Made by a program: the position numbers and the translations under genes | Part shown: one piece after another, positions 1 to 10,599 of the stretch | Layout: each line of letters starts with the position of its first letter | Numbering within the stretch: position 1 is the stretch's first letter | Origin: Aplectana chamaeleonis | Taxonomy: Eukaryota > Nematoda > Chromadorea > Rhabditida > Cosmocercidae | Assembly (NCBI GenBank): GCA_029168955.1 | Contig: JAPDOI010000040.1 | Span: 2,778,501-2,842,500 of the forward strand | DNA length: 64,000 nucleotides | Reading direction: 5' to 3' | The notes under the pieces: generated by a model | What the model was told of the DNA's origin: nothing | Database searches by the model: none | The model's input: only the letters and a program-made list of their open reading frames with translations

Positions 1-251
1 GCCACATTCTGGGAATCGTCAGAAGTCGGCGCTGAACACGATTATGAAGTCCGTTTCCGGATTTTCGTCAAAATAATGCATTTTTTGGAGAGTACAATAG
101 GTATGAAAATCAGAGAAAAAACGCCTATAACTTTTTTTCAAAGTGGGTCTAGGCAGCTGCGATGGGCAAATTCAGACTTTTCGTCTGAAAATGGTTCTAG
201 AAAAGTACTTTTCATTTGGAATGGTTACTATGACTTATAGTGGTTCCCTTG
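1..251 (+). repeat. Right end of a long-TIR element (AGGGAACC family)
   Basis: This is the same family as the complete element at 3828-4928. It ends in GGTTCCCTTG at 251 and carries the family's internal motif, a GGCAGCTGCGATGGG stretch near 150-167. The left end lies outside the window. Other pieces of the family are at 14590-14740 and 62960-63215. No transposase is visible in any copy, so it looks non-autonomous. Confidence 0.6.
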
Positions 252-543
252 TAGGCCGATGTAAGTTATTTGCGAGTTATCTGATGTCATTTAACTTACA
301 TGCAACATATCGACGGAACACCGTGTTCAGTGCGCCTCCGATATATTTGTTACACGTAACTTAAATGACACAAGATAAGTCGCAAGTAACTTAAACCGGC
401 CAAAAAGAGATTTCATGGAGAGTATACGGCGCACTCTCGGGGCTCAAGCTTAGGACAGGGGCTGATGTTGGTTTAATTCCCCAAGTTTGAGGTACTTGAC
501 CGCACACTAGCAGTGAAGGCCACGCACAGCGGTTTCCGCTTAA
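252..543. other. No gene recognised
   Basis: AT-rich spacer with short repeats of the type TGTAAGTTA / AACTTACAT, also seen near 1180-1220. This may be the target region or termini of a small palindromic repeat. I see no exon with credible splice sites. Confidence 0.4.
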
Positions 544-1089
544 AGGCAGTGGTCGCGATGGAAAACGTCATCGAAAAAACTACAAAAATCAGCTTAGATT
601 GAGAACAGCCGAAAAACTAGAAAGGTAGAGCGGTGAAAAACGGGCTATAATTAGAGTTTCTAAGGCCCAAAGTTGCCAGTTCGTGCACACGTGCACAGCG
701 CCGTCGAAAAAGATCGCAGTCTCATGCCGGGCAGTCAAAAGTCATCGACGTTCGTAGGAAGAAATAAATTCAAATTTACCTAATAAAAACAGTTGAGCAA
801 TGAAAGAAAGCACTTGAGTCAAAGTTTTTGACTAGATGTGTTCATAAATCCGAAGGTTTATTGATTGAGAATCAATTTCAGGCCAGCTGATGTTCTTGAT
901 ATAAGAGGTCATCGATGCCGATGAAGTGGAGTGGACTCGTCCACCATCAAAAGACAACAAAGTTCAGGCTTCAAATTTGGCCCAAAACAGTGGTTTTTTT
1001 GCAATTTTTTCTCATAGGTCCTACTCGAGACCCAGAAAAGGGTTTAGAGAGAAAAAGACGACAAGCATATTTGATCGCGACCACTGCCT
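544..1089 (+). mobile_element. TTAA-flanked MITE, subfamily A1
   Basis: A 546-bp element with inverted ends AGGCAGTGG / CCACTGCCT, flanked on both sides by TTAA (540-543 and 1090-1093). It matches the 548-bp element at 23501-24048 across most of its length, so the boundaries are confirmed by a second copy. It has no transposase. The TTAA duplication is as expected for piggyBac-type transposition, but the terminal bases are not the usual CCC, so the superfamily is an inference. Confidence 0.75.
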
Positions 1090-1093
1090 TTAA

Positions 1094-1811
1094 CGTGTGG
1101 TCTGTGGTGCTCGCGGAAACGTTTTCTGCGCTGTGTGTGGTCTGCGTCCCGCGATGGCCACCCATGAAGAATTTATGAATGTAAGTTACATGTAACATAA
1201 ACGTAACTTACATGTAATATAGATGTACAAAGTGCGCACCCACGCCGCCTCGCGGCGTACTTGTAGGCGTGTAATCTGAGGTAATAGAAACAATGCATGC
1301 ACCTGTGCGTCTTGTTTATAATTTTTAACATTCTTCCTATTTTCATTCACTTCGCCCAATTATCTTCAAATATCGTACGGCTCTAATTTGACGCAGCCAA
1401 AAGCTCTTGGGTATTTTCGCGTGATGTGTTATGCTAACAATCTCTTTGCACTCCCAAGATAGAACAGTTACGTCAGCCAGCATATGAAAAGTAAGACAGA
1501 ATGATGGTGTATGGAGATTTTGAAAGTCATCAAAACAAAGAGCGCAAAAAAAGCTTCATTTAATTCATTATTTATACGCATTCAAGTGTTGAATGCGATG
1601 AATGGCTTCTATCTCACGGTGAGTCCTGAAAGAAGTTATAGGTGGATAATTTCAAAACCAATCTTTTAAATGTTGTGCCCACTTCTTGTCGGAAAACATG
1701 TCCATGTGAAGGATGATTCTGAAAATGTGGTTTGATATGTGAAGCTGTGTGGTGAAGTTTGCTGCATTCTTTTTCCAGATCATTGACGCACTTCTAGTGC
1801 ACTCCAGGAAA
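1094..1811. other. No gene recognised
   Basis: AT-rich sequence between a MITE and the 3-prime end of the Helitron helicase pseudogene. The 3-prime terminus of the Helitron (a hairpin followed by CTRR) would be expected here on the minus strand, but I could not pick one out. Confidence 0.3.
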
Positions 1812-2660
1812 AACTATGTTCTTGATTGGGTGGGAGAAGACGATTTAACGATCAAACCGTCTCTGGAACGCATTCTACTGAGTGCCACATACATAGAGCT
1901 GTCCGTGTGAGAAGACGGTCTGGTGGAAACACTCCGAATCTCGAAAAAGACTAGCTTTGGCTCTTGTTGATGGACATCGCGAAAGCGAGTGTAATAGGAA
2001 ACTGGGTTCTGCCGAGGCGAAATCCAGCGCCACAAGGAGAGTCAGCATAATTATGAATTCGCAGCAGTATGACGTCCTGTCCACGGCAACTTCCACACGC
2101 AAAGATGCAATGCAGGACACACTGTTCACAGGAATGGACGATCATTCGCGTTCCATAGCAAAGCCCGCTTGTGACGTCTAAGTTCTTGAGAAGCATTACT
2201 ATAGCGCCAGTTTTCAAATGAAGAGTATTTGGCGGTGGCGACGGTCCTTCAACTCTATTGATAAACTCCACGGTGATTCGCGCAGCGTTTTTTTTCGTCC
2301 TCGATGATTGCAGTATCGACGGAAATATAACTGCGCGTTGCACCAGTCATCCTTTCGAGCACCTTCTGGTTTAGATCACTAACACGAGCTCTTAGCGGAG
2401 TTATAATTGCCCGGTCAAAAAGAGTGATAGTCCGCGTTGAATCAATGGAATCTCCGTATATCGCAGGAACAATATCTCCGGAGCATATATTCTGGAAAGG
2501 TAGTATGATTGGTGCACAGGGTGCTTGGTAAGCTGATGGGAAAACACACATCTGGAGAAAGATTTACGTGTTCGGAACTCCCTTTGCCTACTTGCAGAAG
2601 AAAACTGCGAAAATCGTCATCGTTCGTTGCAACGCGCATAGTCTCTTTCAGTGAAAAATT
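1812..2660 (-). pseudogene. Helitron PIF1-like helicase, C-terminal half (broken)
   Basis: Minus-strand fragments in several frames match the C-terminal part of Helitron Rep-helicases in the right order: a methionine-arginine motif with a glycine-rich loop (MRVATNDDDF ... LLQVGKG, 2640-2560), RAIITPLRARVSDLNQ (about 2420-2370), LKTGAIVMLLKNLD with GLCYGTRMIV (2225-2140), and LAFAMSINKSQ (about 1990-1955). The last piece, HGQLYVALSRMRSRDGL, is at about 1910-1855. Helitron helicases unwind DNA during rolling-circle transposition. At least three frame changes make this copy dead. It picks up almost exactly where the fragment at 10600-11756 stops, so the two are probably one gene split by insertions. 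Confidence 0.85.
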
Positions 2661-2733
2661 GCAAAAACAGGGCCAGAGGAAGCTTCTGCAACATTACATT
2701 GGTCGTTTATCGAAAAATCAATCAGAGAGTAGT

Positions 2734-2955
2734 ACAATACCGCCCGCAACTTTGGGAAAAACGGCGTTTCCGGCGCTTTTTTTCTGCCGGAAACAGCCGC
2801 TTTGTCATAACTTCGTTCAAAGCGGTCCTTTTGGGTTGCTAGGGGCATATTTAGAATCAGCAGCGAGAGGTCTTCATTTTGAGCACACACATGTCTTACC
2901 CTGCAAACAAGGCATATAGGGTTTACAGAATCAATCGAGTGTACGAAAACTGAAG
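2734..2955 (+). repeat. Outer inverted repeat, left copy (pairs with 9293-9510)
   Basis: This segment begins ACAATACCGCCCGC and includes CATAACTTCGTTCAAA and a GGCATATAGGG motif near the end. The reverse complement is found at 9293-9510, ending GCGGGCGGTATTGT. Together they bracket about 6.8 kb. A shorter direct relative lies at 3005-3270 and an end fragment at 7130-7200 in the opposite orientation. Confidence 0.7.
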
Positions 2956-3004
2956 CTGGGTATCACATTGTTGTAAATATTTGACTTCATACCAACCGCA
3001 CAGA

Positions 3005-3828
3005 TCAAGGACGAATTATATACAAGTGCAATACACGCACTACAATACCCGCACTAATTTTCTCAAAAAAGCCGCAAAAGTCGCGAAATCGCGACTTTTG
3101 CGACTTTTCGTCATAACTTGGCTCAAAGTGCTCCAACTGAGATCTGGAGAACATATTTCGAATTAGCATCGAGAGCTCTTTATTTTGAGCATACAAATGT
3201 CTTACGGGCAAACAAGGCATATAGGGCTTACACAATCAATCGATTTGGCGAAAGCAGAAGCCTAGTAAATTGTGGTTTTTCGACGTAATATCGCGTCCAA
3301 CTCAACAGTCTGAACGATATAGACAGCAGGTCATTGAGCTGTCCGCGGCTGACCGACGTTTTCTACAAAGTTTCAGATTTCCGCATTTCCAAACCAGAAT
3401 ATTTTTGCCATTTCCTGACCCACAAGAATCCTTTTGCTCGGATTTACGGGCAGAAGCAATGCTTACCGTCGAATGTCTCTGATTCTCTCCATAATGAGAA
3501 ACTCGGAGAAAATCTAGATCGCGAAAAGTGGTTCCCAGCGATGTCTAATGAGTGACGTTTGCAGCCCTTCAAGGAGGCCAGGAGTTACTGTTGGTAGCCT
3601 TTGCAGCTCCTCGCAGCTCACGTTAAATATGTAGTTTTGAAAAAAAGTCGTTATTTTTTGCGATCCATTCTTTCTAACCCGGATTATTATTATCACAAAA
3701 TTTTCTCCATTTTCAGCGGCCCCGCTAGCCACGGTCAGCCAACCCAAGACATTTAGAATCTTCGTGATAAGGGCTTTCGAATGGTATAATGTTTGTCGAG
3801 GTTCAAACTCAAACAAGAAGGTTCTGAC
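3005..3828. repeat. Left arm of inner inverted repeat (part 1)
   Basis: 3275-3310 and 3510-3827 are found again, reversed, at 6810-7130, including the stretch encoding a GLLEGL-like string and GTTCAAACTC. The arm is interrupted at 3828 by a TGA-flanked element and resumes at 4932. Open frames here on the minus strand are shared by several repeat copies and show no protein family I recognise, so I treat them as non-coding repeat. Confidence 0.6.
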
Positions 3829-4928
3829 AAGGGAACCACAATAAGTCATAGTGACCATTCCAAACGAAATGTATTTTTCTAGAACCACTCTCGGACGAAG
3901 AGTCCGAATATGCCCATCGCAGCTGCCTAGACCCACTCTGAAAAAAGTTATAGGCATTTTTTCTCTGATTTTCGTACTTATTGTACCCTCCAAGAAGCGC
4001 GTTAAATTTACGGAAATCCGAAAACGGACCTCATAATCGTGTTCAGCGCCCAAAACTACCCCACTAAGCAAAGTTGGGTTGAAGGAACATTTTCCAAACC
4101 TTGCGCAGACTAACAGCGTTTTATACTTGTTCGGATTTTCGGCTGGGCGTTTATTTATACCCATTACAGGGTTCTCGAAGCGTTTTAGAAAAATATTCCA
4201 GATTTGACTAAAAATTCGCTCTGGAGGGTTATTTGGGGTGCTGATCACGAATCTGAGGCTCAATTATCGATTTTCCTAAATTTGCGACTGTATTTGTTCA
4301 CAGGTTCTCATCGGGGGAGAATTTGATGGGAAATCTCGCCTTTTGACGATTTCCGGAGTGCTTCGATAGAATATGCTCAAGTTATTTCTCTGGGGGTTGG
4401 TTATTTGGAGTGCTGAACACGAATCTGATGTCGGTTCATCGAATTTTGGCAGCCTACGATAGATTACGGTGGGTATACGGTAGTTTGGTCAAAGTCTCAG
4501 ATTTGTCTCAAAAATTCTAAGTGGGGGTTATTTGGGGTGCTGAAAACGAATTTGTCCATTTGCCGATTATCAGATTATTGAGGTAAGTTTTGCCTCCTAA
4601 ATGGCATGTTACCTACCGTAACGTACAGTAAACCTTGTAAATTTGGGCAAGGCAAACCCCAGATCCATGTTCAGCAATCTTTTAGATTACCCCTACATGC
4701 ATTTTCTTAGCAAAATCAGGAGAAAAATTCAAAAAACACTCTCAAAAATCCATGCGGGTAGGTACTTTACTCTTACTTGCCGCGAGGCTTTAAAAACGCT
4801 CATAACTTTTTCAGAATGGGTCTAGGCAGCTGCGATTTGGGCATATTCGGACTTCTTTGTCCGAAAATGGTTCTATAAAAGTACATTTCATTTGGAATGG
4901 TCACTATGACTTATTGTGGTTCCCTTTG
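3828..4928. mobile_element. Long-TIR element with TGA target duplication
   Basis: The ends are CAAGGGAACCACAATAAG at left and its reverse complement with one extra base at right. The inverted repeats run for about 130 bp. TGA flanks both sides (3825-3827 and 4929-4931). The uninterrupted target is preserved in the opposite arm, where TCTGAGTCC-type sequence continues across the site near 6810, so insertion is shown directly. The interior (4070-4760) has no transposase; it repeats phrases such as TTATTTGGGGTGCTGA. A three-base duplication suggests PIF/Harbinger or CACTA-like mobilisation, but the ends match neither consensus well. Confidence 0.75.
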
Positions 4929-4931
4929 TGA

Positions 4932-5130
4932 GTCCGTCGTTCATGTCCAGAGGAGCGATTTACTTGCGCCGGTCCCTTCGCTTTGCCCTCGGCTTCCCTC
5001 TGCGCCCTTCTTTCGAAGATGTCGAAATCTTCGTGCTGCAGTGTCTCGCATGTATCGCTCAGTGAGCGAAGTAGATACCCCGAAATTGATTGACTTCCGG
5101 CAGCCGAAGTGGACTCGGGGTACCATAGCG
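4932..5130. repeat. Left arm of inner inverted repeat (part 2)
   Basis: This sequence is found reversed at 6640-6800. The minus strand of this arm and the plus strand of the other both encode FGCRK.INFGV and DTAARRF strings, which are shared repeat sequence and not evidence of a gene. With 3270-3827 it forms one arm, split by the element at 3828-4928. Confidence 0.65.
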
Positions 5131-6639
5131 GGAAACCTTTTGGGTGGTCTAATCTGCTAAAATATCGAGGGCTGGGAATTTAATGAAGAGAATTGCACTG
5201 TACGGGCGGTTCTCAAATCTTTCTCATCAATCTGATCATGCCGCGTTGCATCACAACACGTTACGGTCAATGTCTCACACACTCGCGGGGGTCGCGTGGT
5301 CCGGTTGGAGAGGAGTTGAACAGGTAGCGTGTCTGCCGCTCGAACGAAAAAGGGGCGGCAAGGCTCCGAAAACTCCCCATTCATGCTGAAAATCTCCGCG
5401 TGCCAACCTCCCACCGACCCTTACAAATGCCACGGTCACAGTTGGCCCTTTCACACCGAGGGAGCTCTGCCTAATCACCTCCCTCCGACCACTCAAAGTG
5501 ACGTCACACCCACGTGTTTACACCGAAAGTTTTGCCTTTATTACCTCCCACCTCCCACCACCTACCACTCCTGCAGTCAGCGCAAGGCGTCGGTGGCAGG
5601 TCGAGAAGCAGCTCCAGCGGAATCAACCTCCCACCGACGCCCGCCGTAGAGCGTCGATATCCCGGAACAATACTCAACAACGACAAAGCACAAACACCTC
5701 CATTTAATGGCAAAGCGTATACATTGTGGGCTGCCGTTTACGCGCCTCTACACGAGAGAGTATCAGAGAAAAACAGTGCAGACAATGCAACACGTAGACC
5801 CGAAATCTCCGCCACATATGAGACATTACTCACGAAAACTTCGGCAGTCATGAGTCATGCCGAAACCCTCCGGCCGATCAGCCAGATCCGATCAATTTGA
5901 CTGGGAAAGGGGCGTTTTAACTTCATTGCCATAGACCTCGCGATTGCTCTGAGGTCATGCAATGTCACCCACGCGATGAGTCATTCACAGGCATTTATGA
6001 GCCCCGTAAATGGTATCATTCAGGCTTTGATAGAATTCTATTCTGAAATCCCTCTGAACCATTGTGAGAAATAACATAAATCGCTGAAATCTCGCAAAGG
6101 CCCGTTTTATCGTAGAAGCTGGAGTTGCTGGCGGCTTTTTGCGAACCCGCGACGCAATCGCTATCGTGGACTTCTGGGTTCTAAAAGGAAGCATTTCTTC
6201 GTTTTTTTTTCTTTAAACCTCGGTTTTCTGCTCCTTCGGACCGCCGCGCTGCAGCGCAACGCGGCGCGGTCGAGCTTTATTCAAAAACAACGCCCGCGCG
6301 ATTACTGCTCTTTTCAGTCGTGTATTAGTGGCCACTCAATTCAAATCTATCACACATCGGTCAACATTAAGACTGAGCCGCACGTGCGTCTTATTTCACA
6401 CGCGATGCAACTGCTCGCACGGGACCTCTGGGTCTGGGCAAAAAAAGAGAGCATTTTTTTAGCTTTTCTCCATCTATGAATCTCAATTTTCTGCTCTTTT
6501 GCAGTGCAGTTTGCTCCTCTCCAATCCAGTTCTTCTTGTCCTTCGTGTAACCTAAGAACTATCCATATTGTCAAATCCCTTCTACCCCCGTATTCGTTCC
6601 TCCTAAGCTTCCACCGGACGCCATCTTCCCGCTTGGAAG
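5131..6639. other. Loop of the inverted repeat, no gene recognised
   Basis: Central unpaired region. It contains a low-complexity CCTCCCACC tract near 5545-5580 and a GC-rich block near 6240-6300 (CGCGCTGCAGCGCAACGCGG). Several open frames of 70-130 codons exist, but none has a recognisable domain, and they overlap each other on both strands. Confidence 0.4.
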
Positions 6640-7150
6640 CACCCCGAATCCAGTTCGGCTGCCGGAAACCAATCAATTTCGGAGTACTTCGCTCATTGCG
6701 AGACACTGCAGCGCGAAGATTTCAACATCTTCAGAAGAGGGCGCGGGGAAGCAGAGAGCAAAGCGAGGGACCGGCAGTAAATCGCTCCTTTGGATATGAA
6801 CGAAGGACTCAGAACCTTTTTGCTTTGAGTTTGAACCTCGACAAATATTATACCATTGAAAGCCCTTATCACGAAGATTCTAAATGTCTTGAGTTATTGA
6901 CCTTGGCTAGCGGGGCCGCAGAAAACGAACACAATTTTGTGATAATAACAATCCGGGTTAGAAAGAATGGATCGCAAAAAATAACGACTGGTTTTCAAAA
7001 CTACATATTTATCGCGAGCTGCCAGGAGCTGCAAAGGCTACCAACAGTAACTCCTGGCCTCCTTGAAGGGCTGTTGAGTTGAACGTGACATTACGTCGAA
7101 AAACCACAATTTACTTGACTTTTCCTTTCACCAACTCGATTGATTTTGTA
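6640..7150. repeat. Right arm of inner inverted repeat
   Basis: Reverse complement of 4932-5130 followed by 3270-3827, without the 1.1-kb element found in the left arm. The right arm therefore shows the pre-insertion state. The junction of the two parts is near 6808-6820, around the GAACCTTTTTGCTTTGAG stretch. Confidence 0.65.
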
Positions 7151-7805
7151 AGCCCTATATGCCTTGTTTACCCGTAAGACATGTGTAAGTTCAATGCTTT
7201 CAATGCTAAATTAGGCCGCACGGTAAATTAACGTCGCTCACACTCCCTGTTCCTCGCTATGACGAATCGATAAGTGAGGCGACAAGTTGGCTTGATCCTG
7301 TTCCTCTGCTCTTCTTCTCCACGCTGTGTAGCTCTGCAGCTCGCCTCAACACTGGAGGGTTAGAATAGAAACTCGACGAGTGAGGGCGTTGGGAAGCGTC
7401 CGTTCAGTGGCGTTTGGGAGCGAGAAACAGGAAAGAAAAGGGTGCGCGTTCTCTCGACGTAACACTGCCTCAGTGCACTGACTGGCCATAGCGGGTCCCG
7501 ACAACTCAAAACCAAAGTTCGATATGGGGCTGATAATAATCTAGAAGTGATTATGGCAGCTTCTACGAAAGAAATTTGATTGTTGCATTGCGTGGAACGC
7601 TGAGATCCGAGCAAGATTCCAAAACCTGTATTTTGAGAAACATTGCAAAGAGAAGAATTTCTGGAGGAATTGCAGAAATATAATGGCTTGAAAATGAGAA
7701 TTAGCCACGAAAAAGGGACTGACCTAAACGTGTTCCCAGAAACAAACAATCAGTTTCAAACATAGGCCAGAGAAACTTGAAACTTTGGTCGCGATACCAC
7801 CTGTT
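7151..7805. other. No gene recognised
   Basis: A minus-strand frame at 7360-7749 is open for 129 codons, rich in serine, arginine and cysteine, with no domain I recognise. I see no supporting splice sites or repeat relatives within the window. Confidence 0.3.
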
Positions 7806-7808
7806 TTA

Positions 7809-8570
7809 GGCCATTGGTATACCTCCCTGTCGCTGCAGCGACATCATGTCGGGACCGGCACCGGCGCTCTAGCAGGCTCGGCCGCGGGACCAGTTTGCGT
7901 GCGCCCGTCGCTGGAACAGGTCGCTGAGGGGTGTTTTAGTTTTCACTGACGTAACCCTGGTACACTCCGTCGCCGCAGCGACGGACCCTTGCTGTGCTGC
8001 GCACAGCGACGGGCTGTCGCTGGGTCCCCTGGACTCCATATATTCATCTATTTCATGCTGTTTTTATGTAATTTTGGCATATCATGGACAGTATAGTGAC
8101 ATCAAAAGACATTATAGTTTTTTACGTTTCGGTTTAGTTGTTTACCTGCAGTTTTTTTTCAATTGGATATTTATGTGCTGTCATTATTCCATTCAATTAC
8201 TCATGAATCGTTCTATTTATTTATACATTTGTCTAGGCTGTCGAATGTATGGATTAAATCCTGCCGACGTATTTTGCCTCTTCTTTGAAACTGAATTTTC
8301 CGCTTCCCAGCTACCAACTAAAAACAGGGATGGTTAAAACGACTATAATGATGATCATATTGTGACAGAATGTGAAAACAATTGAAATTGTCACGAAATC
8401 CCACATAAACTGTGATTGCGTGACCATGAACGATTTTTTTGTTTGCTGTGCAGATGTGCGTGTGCGGAAATATCAGTCCGCAAAAGCGCGCGGAATTCAA
8501 TGCGGCGACGAAGAGTCCGTCGCCGTGTCCGTCGCCGGCGACCGGCTGTCGCTGAAGTATACCAATGGCC
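7809..8570. mobile_element. PIF/Harbinger-like MITE, 762 bp
   Basis: The ends are GGCCATTGGTATAC and GTATACCAATGGCC, perfect inverted repeats of 14 bp, flanked by TTA on each side (7806-7808, 8571-8573). A TTA duplication with GGCC ends is typical of the PIF/Harbinger superfamily. Sub-terminal regions are rich in GTCGCTG / CAGCGAC blocks that form many small hairpins. The interior (8030-8480) is AT-rich and has no transposase. Confidence 0.8.
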
Positions 8571-8689
8571 TTACTGCACCGCTACGCCGTGCTGAGTTCC
8601 AAAGACAAAAAATTTCAAATCTGGGGTGAGGGCGACTTCAGTCAAGAAATGGATAAGGCGTTGTCAGAAGCTCTTACAGATTGAAAAGA

Positions 8690-9200
8690 CTTGGGAAGTC
8701 GTTTTCAGCCAAAGTCACCGGGGTGCCGCTAAGCGGGGAATGCATCCAGACTTGTTGTTTCTGTTTTAAGGGAGTCTGTCCTGAGCGCAGTTGGAATCCC
8801 GTACTTTTGTGCCCTAGCTGGAGACGACGAGGGTGTAGCCGCAGCGACAAAACGGCTAAAAAGCGCTGTCAGTTTTTAAGGTTACAAAAAATCGAGTTTT
8901 CCGGATTGGGCGGCCGCAGTATTCATTTGAAGCAGGATCAGAAAGTAAAGTTTTAAGCTGAGTCTCAGGTCGATTGTTCCTGTTTGAGCTGAGAATGTCA
9001 CATCAGTGGTCTGGGACGTTTTTCAAAGCCAAATTCACCGAGGTGGCGCTAGGCGGGAAATGCTTTCAGACAGGTTGTTTCTGTTTCAGAAGAGTCTACA
9101 CTGAGCTTAATTGAGATCGCGAGCAATTTGAGCCCGAGCGAAGGACGATGACTGTGTCTGCAGGGGCGAGGAAACGACTAAAAAACATTAATTTTCATTT
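8690..9200 (+). repeat. Degenerate direct repeat, two units of about 300 bp
   Basis: 8702-8890 and about 9010-9200 align: both have a CACCG(G/A)GGTG(C/G)CGCTA motif, then TTGTTTCTGTTT, then GAGTCT, then an acid-rich CGACGA stretch and an AACG(G/A)CTAAAAA end. I recognise no function. These may be decayed copies of the same insertion. Confidence 0.5.
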
Positions 9201-9292
9201 TCGGCACCTGCATAGATTGGTCTCACATACTTCCTTATGACTCGTCTTTGATCTTTACGGTCGATATGGAGTCAAATTTGATATCTAGCTCT

Positions 9293-9510
9293 AGTTTTCC
9301 TACACTCGATTGATTCTGTTAACCCTATATGCCCTGTTTGCACGGTAAGACATGTGTGAGCTCAAAATGAAGAGCTCTCGATACTGAGTCTAAATATGCC
9401 CCTAGCAACCCAAACGGACCACATTTAACGAAGTTATGACAAAGCGGCGGTTTGCGGCGGAAAAAAGCGCCGAAAAAGGGCGTTTTTCCCAAAGTCGCGG
9501 GCGGTATTGT
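9293..9510 (-). repeat. Outer inverted repeat, right copy
   Basis: Reverse complement of 2734-2955. It ends abruptly at 9510, where the hAT-like element begins. Confidence 0.7.
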
Positions 9511-10599
9511 AGGGTGTGCGTTAATGAAAAATATAATTTTTTCGGTAAGCGTTAAACGTTAATTTTCGAGAAAAAAACCGCGTTAGCCCATTGAGGCGTT
9601 AACACGTTAATTTGGCACTTCGTTAAAAATTTTCAAAACATCACTTAACCAAAACGAAAATCAATCAACAGAGGTCCCAGAGAAATAACATACACCTTCT
9701 AATGACGTCAACAGGACGCCGTAAAAGCAGAAGGGCTCCAGAAGCCGTAGGCACGGCTTCGTGGGGAAATAGCTAGGGCTCCAGATGACGTCTGGACGCC
9801 GAGGAAGGAGGGTGGGGCTCCATATGACGTCATTATGACGTCGTGGAAAATGGGTGGGGCTCCAGATGATGCGATCAGACTTCGTGGAAAATGGATGAGC
9901 GCTCAGATGGCATCAGCAGGACGTTGAGAAAAATAGGCGTGCGTCACGTCCTAGAAAGTCAGTAGCGCTTTGTGTAGAAAGTGCGACGCGTGGTAGAACT
10001 TGAGAGGCGCTTCTTGTGGAGTGTGCGCCGCGGGCCTGTTGATCGAATCTACAGCTCGCGGCGGCGTCGATCCGCGCTGTAAGGCGCGCCGCAATGATGA
10101 GAAGGCAGCCACGCATTTTGAGCTGTGGATTCGATCAACACATCGTGCCGCGTGGTGCACTCCATACAGAGCGTGTGCCGCTTGTTAGAAAGTGTGTTGC
10201 CTTGAGTCTCCGCTCCCAACCCTCATTTGATAGCTTACTCAACCGTAGAGAGGTATATCAGGCCTCACAATTTTATTTTGGAATACGAATTGGAATTTTT
10301 CGATATTGGGGAGAAATAATAAAAATAGATAGGCAATGGAATGGGACACAATAAGGTCAGCGATATATTTCAGAGCAACCGAAAAGTTACCGCGCCGCAA
10401 GCCGACGCGACGTGCACGGCCCCGTGTTTTAAATCTGCCATTGAAGCAGTTCAATCAGTGCCCTGATTCCACTGCAGTTACCGAACTCAAATTAACGTGA
10501 TTCTAGGACTTTTCTTTGAGCGTTAATCGTTAACTTTCCAAAATAAGCCGCGTTAACCCGTTAATGCGTTAACTCGTTAACGTTATAGCGCACAGCCCT
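9511..10599. mobile_element. hAT-like non-autonomous element with GTTAACG-rich ends
   Basis: The left end AGGGTGTGCGTTAA and the right end (reverse complement AGGGCTGTGCGCTATAAC) form imperfect inverted repeats. Both sub-terminal regions are packed with GTTAACG / CGTTAA words. The A/CAGGG(C)TGTG start resembles hAT ends. The flanks GGTATTGT and GGTAGTCA agree at only 5 of 8 positions, so an 8-bp duplication is not proven. The interior holds a TGACGT-rich tandem repeat (9700-9925) and a hairpin (10039-10141). No transposase is present. Confidence 0.55.
9700..9925 (+). repeat. Tandem repeat of about 40-50 bp with TGACGT sites
   Basis: About five degenerate units, each with GGGGCTCCAGATGACGTC-like sequence followed by (A/T)GGACG(C/T)CGT and GGAAAA. 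It includes two full CRE-type palindromes or near-palindromes around TGACGTCA. The repeat lies inside the hAT-like element. Confidence 0.5.

Noticed and set aside
3514..4263. A 249-codon minus-strand gene
   Set aside because: The frame crosses the boundary of an inserted element at 3828 and its parts recur in several repeat copies, so it is chance openness across repeats.
5157..5900. Overlapping 60-128-codon frames in the repeat loop
   Set aside because: They overlap on both strands, include low-complexity CCTCCCACC sequence and show no domain or splice signals.
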